A DNA stretch of 64,000 nt, from the NCBI GenBank assembly GCA_015075555.1, contig JABTUD010000001.1, positions 620,001 to 684,000 of the forward strand, written 5' to 3'. A program made the translations under genes and the position numbers. Within the stretch, counting starts at the first letter, position 1; each line of letters opens with the position of its first letter. Source of the DNA: Thermoflexaceae bacterium. Its GTDB lineage: Bacteria; Chloroflexota; Dehalococcoidia; Tepidiformales; Tepidiformaceae. Positions 41,639 to 50,329 of this stretch are shown in pieces. The notes under the pieces are model-generated. The model had not been told where the DNA came from, did no database searches, and was given only the letters and a program-made list of their open reading frames with translations.

Positions 41639-44520
41639 CTGCTGTCCTCAGCTTTCTCGATTTCGATGGCAACTTCCTTGGGCACGTGGTTCATGGTGTA
41701 CGAGGCCATGCGGTAGTGGAGCTGGCCGTAGTTGCCCACCATGTTGGTTGGCTTGATGGGGCTTGCCGTGATGTCGTTCTGGGTTGCCCAGCCCTTGAAC
41801 TGGTACCCCTCCCAGGCATGGTAGACGATTGCCGAGCCGGGCTGCACCGAAGGCGAGACCTTGGCGCGCAGCTCGACCTTGCCCACGTCGTTCTTGAGGC
41901 GGATGTAGTCGTGGTCCTTGATCTTCCGCTTTGCGGCATCTTCGGAAGAGATGTAGGCGACGGGTTCACCGCGCTGGAGGCGCAGGAGCTGCGTGTTGGC
42001 CCTCCAGATGGAGTGCATGCTCCAGCGAGTGTGGCCACCTGTCATGCGAATCGGGTACTTACCTCCCGAATGCACGGACTCCTTGTGGACGAGCATCTCT
42101 TCACCGGCTTCAAGGAACCAGGGGTGATCGATGTAGAACTGCTGGCGGCCCGTGAGGGTGGGCCAGGGGTTCTTCATGTTCACGAACCATCCGCACTGGT
42201 TCATGGGCTCTTCCTCGGTGTAGTCGCTGTAGACAGCGTTGAAGTACACCGCAAGCGCCGATGGCTGAACCTTCTTTATCTTGACCATGCCGCGCTCGGC
42301 CGCCTTTCCCCAGGCGCCTTCGCCAAGGCCGCTGTTCCTGGTGATGGCCGAGTATTGCATTATGTAGTCGAGGGCCTTCTCCTCACCCTCTTCGCCCATG
42401 AGGTAGTGGCCATCGGCGGAGAGGTCATCGAAGAGCGTGGCGAGGTTGTGGGTACCACCTCGCGCATCCACGAACGGCTCGACGCCGCGTTCCTTTGCCC
42501 TCTCCTGGATCTTCTTCGCCAGCAGGAGAGTGATATCCCATTCGTGCATGGAATCGTAGAGCGGCGGCACGGCGCGGTCGCCCACGATCACGTATGGGAC
42601 GTATGAGCTTGTGTACTTGATGCCGGGCTTTTCGTAGTAGCCACAGGCGGGCAGGATGTAGTCCGAATAGAGGCCGGAGGTGGACATGCGGAAGTCGCAG
42701 GTGACGATGGTCTCCAGGTCGGCCCAGAGGCTATCGCGGATGAGCTTCGGGTTGGGCCAGCGTCGCAGCGGGTTTGGCCCGGAGAAGTAGAGGAACTTCG
42801 GCTTGCGCGGCGGCCTGGGGCTGACGGGCTGCCAGTTCTCGGCCAGCGCTTCTTTGAGGTACTGCTTGACCGGCCGTGGGAGGGATGGGTCGTTGTAGGA
42901 CTGCTTGTGGGCGATCTCGCGCCACTTCTTGTCGTGTGCGTAGAGCCATGGGATGAGCGGCGAGGCGTTGCCCATCCGTCCCATCTGGAAGGTCATCTTC
43001 GAGAACTCTTGCATGCTCACGCGGTCAATCGGGAGTTCGCCAGCGGGCTCAGTCTGGAGCCGCAGGCCGCCGCCGCCGATGCCGCCGCCCATGAGCACGG
43101 TGGCTGGAGGGGGCCACCAGGTGGAGACCTTAATCCCGGAGCCGGGCTTGCCACCCGAGTTCCCGGTCAGCGCGCAGAGGTAGGCCATGCCGCGCTGAAA
43201 GAGGTCAGAGTGGTAGTGCTTGCAGGCGCCCCACGAGGCGTAGATCATCGCGGACTTCGCAGCGGCGAACTCACGGGCGACGCGGGCGATGTTGTTCTGG
43301 TGGACGCCCGTAATCTCGGCCACGCGGTCCAGCGTGTACTCGTTCACGCGGTCCTTCATCAGGTCGAAGACGGTGCGGACTTTGACGCGCTTGCCATCCT
43401 TGAGCTTTACGGTGTGCGTGCCCTCGAGCTCGGGGTCGACATCGTCATCGAGACGGATGGTTCCAACGCTCGATCCCCAGGTCCCCGGCGCTTCCACTCG
43501 ACGGCCAGTGTTTGCGTTCCAGAAGTAGAAGATATTCTCGGAGCCGTCCTCTTCAAGGTCGGACTGGCGCAGGAACTGCTTTGTGTCGGTGCGGACGAGG
43601 AAGGGGAGGTCCGTCTGCTCCTTGATGTAGTCCGTCTTGTAGAGCTTCTCGTTGATGATGACGTTCAGCATCCCCAGGGCGAGGGCAGCGTCGGTCGCGT
43701 AGCGCGGGTTGAGCCAGCGGTCGGCGTGCACCGTTGAGGCGCTGAAGTCGGGCGAGACGGTGACGATCTTCGCGCCCCTGTAGCGGGCCTCATAGAGGAA
43801 GTGGGCCTCGGGGACGCGGGTGTAGGACGGGTTGCCGATCCAGATGAGGGCGTAGTCGGTGAGGAACCAGTCGTCGGCGGTGCCTTCGCTCATGTAGAGG
43901 CCCCACGCCTGGATGAGGCCGACGGGGAGGTCGCCTACGCCCGCGTAGGAATCAATGGAGGTCGAGCCCAGGCCGGCAGTGAACAGGTGCCCTTCCATGG
44001 GCGAGCCGATGCCGAAGTCCAGGTTGGTGGTGCCGTTGTCGTAGATGATGCACTCGGGGCCATCTTTGTGAGTGGCCGTATCGATCAGCTTGTCGGCGAT
44101 CTCGGTGAGTGCCTGGTCCCACGAGAGCCGCTGCCACTTGCCCGAGCCTCTCTTGCCCACGCGCTTCATGGGGTACTTGATGCGGGTGGGGTCGTACATC
44201 TGAACGCTATAGACGCAGCCGCTGGGGCAGCCCCGGGGGTTGAAGTCGGGGACGTCTTTGAAGGCCTGCTCGTAGGTGGCGTTCTGCTCTTCGCGCCAGA
44301 CGATGCCGTCCTTAACGTAGGCGTCGATCGAGCAGGCGGAGATGCAGTTGACGCGGGTGTGGGTGACCTTGGTCACCTGGTCCCATGTCCACTCGTCGCG
44401 GTAGACATCCTCCCACCCGCGGTACTCGTATGGCTTTGCGAGTATCTCGGCGAGGTGGGCTCCGGCATCGACTGGCTTCAGCCGGCGCAGAACCGGGGCG
44501 GCAGTGGCGGTAGCGGTCAT
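41635..44520 (-). CDS. Molybdenum alpha subunit, ethylbenzene dehydrogenase-like
   Basis: 961 residues, close to EbdA. His54, Cys59, Cys63 and Cys98 (HTRVNCISAC ... RGCPSG) bind the FS0 cluster. Asp197 in VGDLPVGLIQAWG aligns with the Asp that binds molybdenum in NarG and EbdA. C-terminal TGRQQFYIDHPWFLEAGE is also EbdA-like. Relatives hydroxylate ethylbenzene, p-cymene or the steroid C25 side chain without oxygen; others reduce selenate or chlorate. There is no twin-arginine signal, so the enzyme should stay in the cytoplasm, unlike those relatives. The partners here and the divergent CoA operon favour hydrocarbon or side-chain hydroxylation, but the substrate is unknown. Confidence 0.9.
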   Translation of the reverse strand: MTATATAAPVLRRLKPVDAGAHLAEILAKPYEYRGWEDVYRDEWTWDQVTKVTHTRVNCISACSIDAYVKDGIVWREEQNATYEQAFKDVPDFNPRGCPSGCVYSVQMYDPTRIKYPMKRVGKRGSGKWQRLSWDQALTEIADKLIDTATHKDGPECIIYDNGTTNLDFGIGSPMEGHLFTAGLGSTSIDSYAGVGDLPVGLIQAWGLYMSEGTADDWFLTDYALIWIGNPSYTRVPEAHFLYEARYRGAKIVTVSPDFSASTVHADRWLNPRYATDAALALGMLNVIINEKLYKTDYIKEQTDLPFLVRTDTKQFLRQSDLEEDGSENIFYFWNANTGRRVEAPGTWGSSVGTIRLDDDVDPELEGTHTVKLKDGKRVKVRTVFDLMKDRVNEYTLDRVAEITGVHQNNIARVAREFAAAKSAMIYASWGACKHYHSDLFQRGMAYLCALTGNSGGKPGSGIKVSTWWPPPATVLMGGGIGGGGLRLQTEPAGELPIDRVSMQEFSKMTFQMGRMGNASPLIPWLYAHDKKWREIAHKQSYNDPSLPRPVKQYLKEALAENWQPVSPRPPRKPKFLYFSGPNPLRRWPNPKLIRDSLWADLETIVTCDFRMSTSGLYSDYILPACGYYEKPGIKYTSSYVPYVIVGDRAVPPLYDSMHEWDITLLLAKKIQERAKERGVEPFVDARGGTHNLATLFDDLSADGHYLMGEEGEEKALDYIMQYSAITRNSGLGEGAWGKAAERGMVKIKKVQPSALAVYFNAVYSDYTEEEPMNQCGWFVNMKNPWPTLTGRQQFYIDHPWFLEAGEEMLVHKESVHSGGKYPIRMTGGHTRWSMHSIWRANTQLLRLQRGEPVAYISSEDAAKRKIKDHDYIRLKNDVGKVELRAKVSPSVQPGSAIVYHAWEGYQFKGWATQNDITASPIKPTNMVGNYGQLHYRMASYTMNHVPKEVAIEIEKAEDSR

Positions 44521-44558
44521 CGGCGGCCGCCGTGTACGTGCAATTGCTTCATTCTCAT
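44517..44558 (-). CDS. Leader peptide overlapping alpha subunit start
   Basis: A 13-codon frame (MRMKQLHVHGGRR) with AGGAG nine bases upstream of its ATG; its TGA overlaps the alpha ATG (CGATGACC). An in-frame GTG lies one codon earlier. No other ribosome-binding site is seen for alpha, so alpha would be translated by reinitiation or coupling. Confidence 0.45.
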   Translation of the reverse strand: MRMKQLHVHGGRR

Positions 44559-44577
44559 CACCCGTTTCTCCTGGGCT

Positions 44578-44829
44578 TCAGGACTGTCTGCTGGGCTTGC
44601 CGGGAGTGGACCGCGGCACTGCCGGGCCCGCCGCCCCAGGCGACGACCTTCGAGGACGCACCGGGCGCCTGAGCGGACTGCACCCACCTGGAGCGAACCA
44701 GGTTGAGGGGGCCACGCCAGCATTCGCCGAATCACCCCCGGGCAGCTCCTCGTACTGGCACACGGCGCAGTCGCGCGGGTCCCGGCGAAGGTAAGTGCCA
44801 GGCGAAATAACCGGCATGATCTGCGTCAT
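44578..44829 (-). CDS. Possible small CxxC protein before the alpha subunit
   Basis: 83 codons from the ATG at 44829, with an AAGGGGGG run just upstream. The N-terminal half (MTQIMPVISPGTYLRRDP, then DCAVCQYEELPGG) looks protein-like with a CxxC pair; the second half is Pro/Arg/Ser-rich and could be noise. It matches nothing I recognise. It ends 19 bases before the leader frame and would be first in the molybdenum enzyme operon if real. Confidence 0.3.
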   Translation of the reverse strand: MTQIMPVISPGTYLRRDPRDCAVCQYEELPGGDSANAGVAPSTWFAPGGCSPLRRPVRPRRSSPGAAGPAVPRSTPGKPSRQS

Positions 44830-44919
44830 AAGCCCCCCTTGCGGGTGGACCGGGCCGCTGGTGGCCTGTGTTTCGGCGCTGGCCTGGCGGAGGCGGCCGG
44901 CGCAGTACCTGGGGGCGCC

Positions 44920-44935
44920 TATGATCACTGTCATA
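44920..44935. promoter_or_regulatory. Spaced palindrome, possible operator
   Basis: TATGA and TCATA arms around TCACTG, 59 bases upstream of the acyl-CoA dehydrogenase start and in the shared divergent region. The size suits a TetR- or GntR-type dimer, but no such regulator is encoded nearby. Confidence 0.35.
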
Positions 44936-44993
44936 GGGTTTCCCCGGCGCCTGCCATAGCCTGAAATCTCATCTCTAACAGGGTTTGCCCCGC

Positions 44994-46199
44994 ATGAATA
45001 TGACCGATATCGAGCTCGATCTGACGGACCAGGAACGCCAGATACGAGACACCGCTCACCGCTTCGCCGAAGAGGTGATGCGCCCTGCCGGACGCGAACT
45101 CGACAGGCTCGCCGACCCGGCCGACGTCATCAAGAAGGAATCGATTCTCTGGGAGGTCTTCCGCAAGCACCGGGAGATCGGCCTGGCTGACCTGGAAACA
45201 GAAACAGCGAGCCTGCCACCCCGCGAACGCTCCCGCCTTCGCGCGCTGATAAGCGAGGAGATGGGCTGGGGCGATTCCGGGCTTGCCATCAGCCTGGGAG
45301 TGGCGAACTTCCACAAGACATTCGCGATGATGTCGGGGAGGCCCGCACTTATTGAACGCTGGTGCCAGCCGGGGGCCCAGGACGTCGGCTGCTGGGCCGT
45401 GACTGAGCCGGACCATGGCAGCGATTCGCTTACCGTGACGGAGAAGCACTTCAGCGACCCATCGATCAAGGCGAATTGCATCGCACGCAAAGACGGCGAC
45501 TTCTACGTCATTAACGGGCAGAAGTCGGCCTGGGTTTCGAACGGCACGATCGCCACGGTGGCGGCGCTCTTCTGCACGATCGACGGCGACCAGGGGTTCA
45601 AAGGCGGCGGTGTGGCGGTGGTAGACCTGACACAGCCGGGCGTTTCGAAAGGCAAGCCCCTGAACAAGATCGGGCAGCGGGCCCTCAACCAGGGAGAGAT
45701 CTTCTTCGACAACGTCCGCATCCCGGCCGAGAACATGGTCATCGGGAAAGAGATGTACGCGCCGGTGGTGGAGAACATCCTCACCATGGCCAATGCGAGC
45801 ATGGGCACGATTTTCATCGGGGTCGCCCGGGCGGCGTACGAGATGGCGGTGGACTACGCGAAGCAGCGTGTGCAGGGTGGCGTGCCGATCATCGAGCACC
45901 AGGCCGTGAAGTCTCGCCTCTTCAAGATGTTCATGCAGGTGGAGGCAGCCCGGAGCCTCGCGCGGCGGGTGTACGTCTACAACACCACGAACCCCGGGCT
46001 GATCCAGTATTCAATCGCTTCGAAGGTGTTCTGCACGAACTCGGCCTTCCAGGTGGCCAGCGAGGCGCTCCAGATCTTCGGGGGCAACGGGCTCACGAAG
46101 GAGTTCATGATCGAGAAGCTGCTACGTGACGCGCGCGCCTCGATGATCGAAGACGGCTGCAACGAGATCCTTGGCCTCGTCGCGGCAGCCCGCCTGTAG
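44994..46199 (+). CDS. Acyl-CoA dehydrogenase
   Basis: 401 residues, FAD enzyme that forms an alpha,beta-double bond in a CoA thioester. WAVTEPDHGSDSL is the FAD/substrate motif, QIFGGNGLTKEF lies before the active-site end, and IEDGCNEIL holds a Glu in the place of the usual catalytic base (normally in YEGTSEI). An inserted segment after the first motif (HFSDPSIKANCIARKDG) departs from common short-chain enzymes. First gene of a plus-strand operon with the nitroreductase and thiolase. Start ATG at 44994 (ATG at 45000 also possible). Confidence 0.88.
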   Translation: MNMTDIELDLTDQERQIRDTAHRFAEEVMRPAGRELDRLADPADVIKKESILWEVFRKHREIGLADLETETASLPPRERSRLRALISEEMGWGDSGLAISLGVANFHKTFAMMSGRPALIERWCQPGAQDVGCWAVTEPDHGSDSLTVTEKHFSDPSIKANCIARKDGDFYVINGQKSAWVSNGTIATVAALFCTIDGDQGFKGGGVAVVDLTQPGVSKGKPLNKIGQRALNQGEIFFDNVRIPAENMVIGKEMYAPVVENILTMANASMGTIFIGVARAAYEMAVDYAKQRVQGGVPIIEHQAVKSRLFKMFMQVEAARSLARRVYVYNTTNPGLIQYSIASKVFCTNSAFQVASEALQIFGGNGLTKEFMIEKLLRDARASMIEDGCNEILGLVAAARL

Positions 46200-46221
46200 A
46201 AAGAGGAGAAGGCTACAACAG

Positions 46222-47010
46222 ATGGAACTTCGCGAAGCAATCGGCCGGCGGCGCTCGATGCGCTTTCTTGCGCCTCACCGGCCAGTGGAACCAGAGAAGA
46301 TCCAGCGCATGCTGGAAGCGGCCCGCATCGCCTCTCACTGGGGCAACGTGCAATCCCTGCGGGCGGTGGTGGTCTTTCGCGATACGGCGCCAAAGGAAGT
46401 GGTCGACTCCATCGTGGCGCCGATCGTGGGGTACCAGATCAGGCTCGCCCCTGTGGTCATCGTCTGGTACGTCGACACGGCGGCCGTAGATGAACAGAAT
46501 GACCGCCTGCGGGAGCTTGTGAAGGCCGGGGCGATGGGTGTGGGCGAAGACAAGGCGGAGGCGCTCGAACGGCAGATTATCCCGATCTTCACGAATATCC
46601 TGCCGAGAATGAAGCAGCCGGGCCTCAACGAGCTCGACTGCGGGCAGGGGATTGCGCAGGCCACGCTGATGGCCTTCGAGCAGGGCCTTGGAACGTGCCT
46701 GCTCGGCACGGGCAATGGCGAGAAGCTTCGGCAGAACCTGGGGCTTCCCGAAAGCTGCCGGATCCTGGTGCTGCAGACCGTGGGTTACCCGGCTGAGAGC
46801 CCCGAGGCAGGCGGGCAGCGGCCGCGGCAACCGTTCGAGAAGCTGTTCTTCATGAACGGCTATGGCAGGCCGTTCCCGCGTTCGCCACAGGTGGTGGCGG
46901 AGCTCGAACAGGACGGGATGCTACAGGCGCCGGCGCCTCTGCCGTATCGCGAAGCGGAGCTCGAATACCTGCGGGTGGCCCTGGGGATAAAGGACAACGG
47001 GCTGCTGTAG
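46222..47010 (+). CDS. Nitroreductase family FMN protein
   Basis: 262 residues. MELREAIGRRRSMRFLAPHRPVE is the N-terminal FMN-phosphate motif (the RRS-type segment), GQGIAQATLMAFEQGLGTCLL is the central helix, and LVLQTVGYPAESP the C-terminal nucleotide loop. The family reduces nitro groups, quinones or enones and includes dehalogenases and BluB-like enzymes. A strong AAGAGGAGAAGG precedes it. In this operon it could act on an unsaturated CoA intermediate, but that is only a guess. Confidence 0.88.
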   Translation: MELREAIGRRRSMRFLAPHRPVEPEKIQRMLEAARIASHWGNVQSLRAVVVFRDTAPKEVVDSIVAPIVGYQIRLAPVVIVWYVDTAAVDEQNDRLRELVKAGAMGVGEDKAEALERQIIPIFTNILPRMKQPGLNELDCGQGIAQATLMAFEQGLGTCLLGTGNGEKLRQNLGLPESCRILVLQTVGYPAESPEAGGQRPRQPFEKLFFMNGYGRPFPRSPQVVAELEQDGMLQAPAPLPYREAELEYLRVALGIKDNGLL

Positions 47011-47048
47011 GATATGGCTATCTGCGCACACGAAAGGATCGATTGGCA

Positions 47049-48281
47049 ATGAAGATGAATGCCATCATCGCCGGCGTCGGGATGACCCGCTTCGGCAAGC
47101 ATATGGAGACGGGCCTGAAGGCCCTTGGCGGCGAAGCAGTTGAGGCCGCCATCAAGGACGCGGGCCTCGAGAAGGAGGCCATTGAGGCGGCGTTCGTGGG
47201 CAACGCCGCGGCCGGCCTCATCACCGGGCAGGAGTGCATCCGCGGGCAGGTGGTGCTTCGTTCCGTGGGGATCGGCAAGATCCCGGTGATCAATGTTGAG
47301 AACGCCTGCGCTAGCGCCTCGACGGCGCTCAACCAGGCGGCGGCGATGATCACAGCGGGCATGTACGACGTGGTGCTGGCGCTGGGCGTGGAGAAGCTCT
47401 ATCACGAGGACAAGAGGAAGAGCTTTTCGGCCTTCAGCGGCGCTGTGGACGTCGAAGCGCTCGCGCAGATCATGGAGAGGCTCAAGGCGGGAGCCCGCGA
47501 AGGCGGGGCCGAGAAGGCTGCTTCCGGGGCAGGCGAAAACCGCTCCATGTTCATGGACATCTACGCTTCGGCGGCGCGCGCCCATATGAAGGCGTGGGGC
47601 ACCACGGTGCAGCAGTTCGCCCGCATCTCGGCGAAAAACTCGTTCCACGGCAGCCTCAACCCGCGCGCCCAGTTCCGGGAGGCGCTCACGATCGAGGACG
47701 TCCTTTCGGCGCCGATGATCGCCGAGCCGCTCACCCGGCCGATGTGCTCGCCGATTGGCGACGGGGCGGCAGCCGTTGTCCTGGTGAGCGAGCGAAAGGC
47801 GCGCCAGCTGGGTATTACCAATCCCGTCCGCGTCGCCACCAGCGTCCTGCACTCCGGGTGGGACCGTGGCACGGAAGAGAACGGCACAGCCGACCTCTGC
47901 GTGAAGGAAGCGTACCAGGAAGCGGGCCTGGGGCCGCAGGATCTGAGCCTCGTTGAATGCCACGATGCCTCGGCCCCGGCTGAGCTCATGGCTTACGAGT
48001 CGATTGGGCTCTGCGCCAAGGGCGAAGGCGGCGCACTGGTCGATTCGGGGGCGACCACGCTTGGCGGGCGCGTGCCCGTCAACACCTCCGGCGGGCTTCT
48101 GCGGAAGGGCCACCCGGTGGGCGCGACGGGAATCGCCCAGATCGTGGAGATCACCGAACAGTTGCAGGGCCGGGCCGGCCAGCGCCAGGTGGAAGGTGCG
48201 AAGGTTGGCCTGGCGCACAACGGTGGCGGCAACATTGGTTCCGATGCGGCTGCCATGTGCGTCACCGTCCTTACGCGCTAG
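47049..48281 (+). CDS. SCP2-type thiolase / lipid-transfer-like acyl-CoA acyltransferase
   Basis: 410 residues of the SCP-2 thiolase group. The active Cys is in VENACASASTALNQ; ECHDASAPAE and GLAHNGGGNIG carry the catalytic His residues; LLRKGHPVGATGIAQ is the family motif. Members cleave 3-ketoacyl-CoAs or, as Ltp2 in steroid degradation, act as aldolases with a DUF35 partner. No DUF35 gene lies here, so the thiolase role is more likely. ATG at 47049 preferred; TTG at 47043 is also open. Follows the nitroreductase by 38 bases. Confidence 0.9.
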   Translation: MKMNAIIAGVGMTRFGKHMETGLKALGGEAVEAAIKDAGLEKEAIEAAFVGNAAAGLITGQECIRGQVVLRSVGIGKIPVINVENACASASTALNQAAAMITAGMYDVVLALGVEKLYHEDKRKSFSAFSGAVDVEALAQIMERLKAGAREGGAEKAASGAGENRSMFMDIYASAARAHMKAWGTTVQQFARISAKNSFHGSLNPRAQFREALTIEDVLSAPMIAEPLTRPMCSPIGDGAAAVVLVSERKARQLGITNPVRVATSVLHSGWDRGTEENGTADLCVKEAYQEAGLGPQDLSLVECHDASAPAELMAYESIGLCAKGEGGALVDSGATTLGGRVPVNTSGGLLRKGHPVGATGIAQIVEITEQLQGRAGQRQVEGAKVGLAHNGGGNIGSDAAAMCVTVLTR

Positions 48282-48403
48282 GGACGTCCCGGGCGGGTCT
48301 TGCCGCAGCGCAGGACCCGCTCTTCTTAGCCCGGGACGCGCGGCGCACCAGGGCACGCGGGAACCAGACTGGCGGCCCTGTCCGGCCGCAAAGGAGACGC
48401 CTG

Positions 48404-49402
48404 ATGACCACTGTCTCGGAACCGGCCACCATCGAGGTGCTCGCCTCGGGCACGGCTCCCTACCACAAGATCGACCCGGACGGCTTCCGCGAGTGGGTGC
48501 GCGACAACAAGCAGCGCGCGCTCGTCCCCAAGCTCATGACCGAGAAGGAGGCGGTGCAGAAGTTCGTTGCCGACGGCGACTACATCACCTACGAGTGCAA
48601 CTACCTGACCCGCGGCCCCAATTCGCTCCTGCACGAGATCATGCGGCAGCAGAAGAAGAACCTCTGGATTGCGGGGAAGTTTACCTACGTTGACGTGGGA
48701 ATGCTGGTTGGTGCGGGCTGCGCGGGCAAGGTCGACACCGGCTTCTTCCTCTGCACGCCCTCGGTGCGGCAGGCGCTCGACGCTGGCAAGCTCGAGGTCT
48801 ACGAGTACAGCAATGTCATCATGACCATGCGCCTCGAAGCGGGCGCGCAGGGCATCCCGTTCATCCCGGTACGCTCGTTCGGGGGCACGGATGGCTTCAA
48901 TCATTCCGGTGCGAAGCTCATCACCGACCCTTACACAGGGCAGCCCACGGTCATCATCCCGGCGCTAAACCCGGACGTGGCGATCATCCACGTACAGCAG
49001 GCCGACAAGTTCGGCAATGCGCGCATCTTTGGCACGGGCATCTCCGATGTCCCGGCGGCGCTCGCCTCGCGCAAGGTCATCGTCTCGGCAGAGGAGATCA
49101 TCGATACAGAGGAGATCCGGTCGAACCCGGGGCTGACGAAGATCCCGTACTGGTGCGTTGACGCGGTTGTGGAAGCCCCCTTCGCCGGGTACCCGGGCAC
49201 CGTACCCGGTTACTACGCCTCCGACCCCGCCGTGGTAATGGAGGTGTTCGCTTCGGTATTGCGTGGAGCGGTTGAACCCTATCTCGAAAAGTGGGTGTTT
49301 GGTGTAAACTCCCACCAGGAAATGCTCGAGAAGAACGTGGGTGTCGCGAAGCTTCTCGACATGCGCAAGCGCGAGACGATCAGAGGAGGGCTGAGAGCAT
49401 GA
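48404..49402 (+). CDS. CoA transferase subunit alpha (glutaconate CoA-transferase-like)
   Basis: 332 residues; class I CoA transferase alpha subunit, with GDYITYECNYLTRGPNSLLHEI near residue 55 and IHVQQADKFGNARIFG near 200, the latter typical of GctA and IpdA. An N-terminal extension of about 40 residues precedes the domain. Together with the beta subunit it would move CoA between acids, or open a ring like IpdAB of steroid degradation. AAGGAG seven bases before the ATG; a 122-base gap separates it from the thiolase gene. Confidence 0.87.
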   Translation: MTTVSEPATIEVLASGTAPYHKIDPDGFREWVRDNKQRALVPKLMTEKEAVQKFVADGDYITYECNYLTRGPNSLLHEIMRQQKKNLWIAGKFTYVDVGMLVGAGCAGKVDTGFFLCTPSVRQALDAGKLEVYEYSNVIMTMRLEAGAQGIPFIPVRSFGGTDGFNHSGAKLITDPYTGQPTVIIPALNPDVAIIHVQQADKFGNARIFGTGISDVPAALASRKVIVSAEEIIDTEEIRSNPGLTKIPYWCVDAVVEAPFAGYPGTVPGYYASDPAVVMEVFASVLRGAVEPYLEKWVFGVNSHQEMLEKNVGVAKLLDMRKRETIRGGLRA

Positions 49403-50238
49403 CCAGGGCAGAGGCTTTTTCCGAGCGCGAGGTGGCAATGTGCACCGTTGCCCGCATGGTCGAAAACGGCCGCACGTACTGGGCGGCAGGGGGCGGAACG
49501 CCACTCTACTCTATCCTCCTGGGCAAGAAGCTGTATGCGCCGGAAGCCCAGTACGTGACTGAAGATGGGGTCATCGCTCCTGAGCCGATGCTGCCCTACG
49601 AGCCGATGATGACGATGCTGGCGGCGAGGGCGAGCTACAGGGCGCTGGCCTGGGGGACAATGAACACCGCCGGCATCTATTCCCAGCTGGGGTACATGGA
49701 CTACGGCGTCCTCAACACCCTGCAGGTGGACAGGCACGGGAACATCAACTCCACCTTCCTGGGTGAGTGGGGCGCGGGCGGCCGCCGCATGCATGGCCCG
49801 GGCGGGGCCGACACTATCGCGGCCTGCTGCTGGAGAACGATCCTCATCACCGACCAGTCGAAGCGGAAGTTCATTGAGAAGGTGGACTTCATCTCTTCGC
49901 CCGGCTATCTCGATGGCAGCGAAGGCGCCCGCGAACGGGCGGGACTTCCCCGGAATACCGGCCCGTGGCGCGTTGTCACCCCGTGGGCGATGTACGACTA
50001 CCAGGACCGGCGCCTGCGCCTCATGGCGCGCGTTCCCTGGGTCACTGTCGACGAGATCCTGGCGGAGTGCGAGTACAAGCCCCTCCTGGCGCCGGAGATC
50101 CAGGTCCTGGAGCCTCCCACGGAAGAGGAAGTCCAGCTCCTGCGGACCGAGCTCGATGTCCGCGGCCAGACGACCGACGCGGCCGGGGGCTGGATTGTGT
50201 GGGACGGCGAGAAGTACATCCGTGGCGGCGGTGACTAA
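49399..50238 (+). CDS. CoA transferase subunit beta (glutaconate CoA-transferase-like)
   Basis: 279 residues, overlapping the alpha stop as ATGA with GGAGG nine bases upstream. VTEDGVIAPEP contains a Glu where class I beta subunits carry the catalytic Glu (E-x-G), which would favour true CoA transfer over the Glu-free IpdB type; this alignment is by eye. GGADTIAACCW and RVVTPWAMYDY follow. Last gene of the operon, before a hairpin terminator. Confidence 0.87.
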   Translation: MTRAEAFSEREVAMCTVARMVENGRTYWAAGGGTPLYSILLGKKLYAPEAQYVTEDGVIAPEPMLPYEPMMTMLAARASYRALAWGTMNTAGIYSQLGYMDYGVLNTLQVDRHGNINSTFLGEWGAGGRRMHGPGGADTIAACCWRTILITDQSKRKFIEKVDFISSPGYLDGSEGARERAGLPRNTGPWRVVTPWAMYDYQDRRLRLMARVPWVTVDEILAECEYKPLLAPEIQVLEPPTEEEVQLLRTELDVRGQTTDAAGGWIVWDGEKYIRGGGD

Positions 50239-50271
50239 GGAAACCGCCAGTTCCCAGGTCACTGAATGAAT

Positions 50272-50300
50272 AGGAGGGGCTCCACACCGGAGCCCCTCCT
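50272..50300. terminator. Bidirectional hairpin terminator
   Basis: 12-base perfect stem AGGAGGGGCTCC / GGAGCCCCTCCT, loop ACACC, between convergent CoA transferase and acyl-CoA dehydrogenase genes. Shares GGGGCTCC with the hairpin at 11582; no T-tract. Confidence 0.75.
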
Positions 50301-50329
50301 TCGTATGTTCCCTATGAATTCCAGGAGGC

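Larger units (their letters stand above)
44521..44993. other. Divergent regulatory region of the catabolic island
   Basis: 473 bases between the alpha subunit and acyl-CoA dehydrogenase starts. It contains the leader frame at 44517-44558, a possible small gene at 44578-44829 and a spaced palindrome at 44920-44935. No conventional promoter is convincing in either direction. Confidence 0.6.

Noticed and set aside
41635-44520. Respiratory nitrate reductase NarGHJI
   Set aside because: There is no NarI-type cytochrome gene, the third small subunit is EbdC-like, alpha is much shorter than NarG, and the C-terminal motif is EbdA-like. A reductase role is not excluded.
46860-48356. 498-codon minus-strand frame over the thiolase gene
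   Set aside because: The thiolase on the plus strand has intact catalytic motifs and operon context; the antisense product has no recognisable feature.
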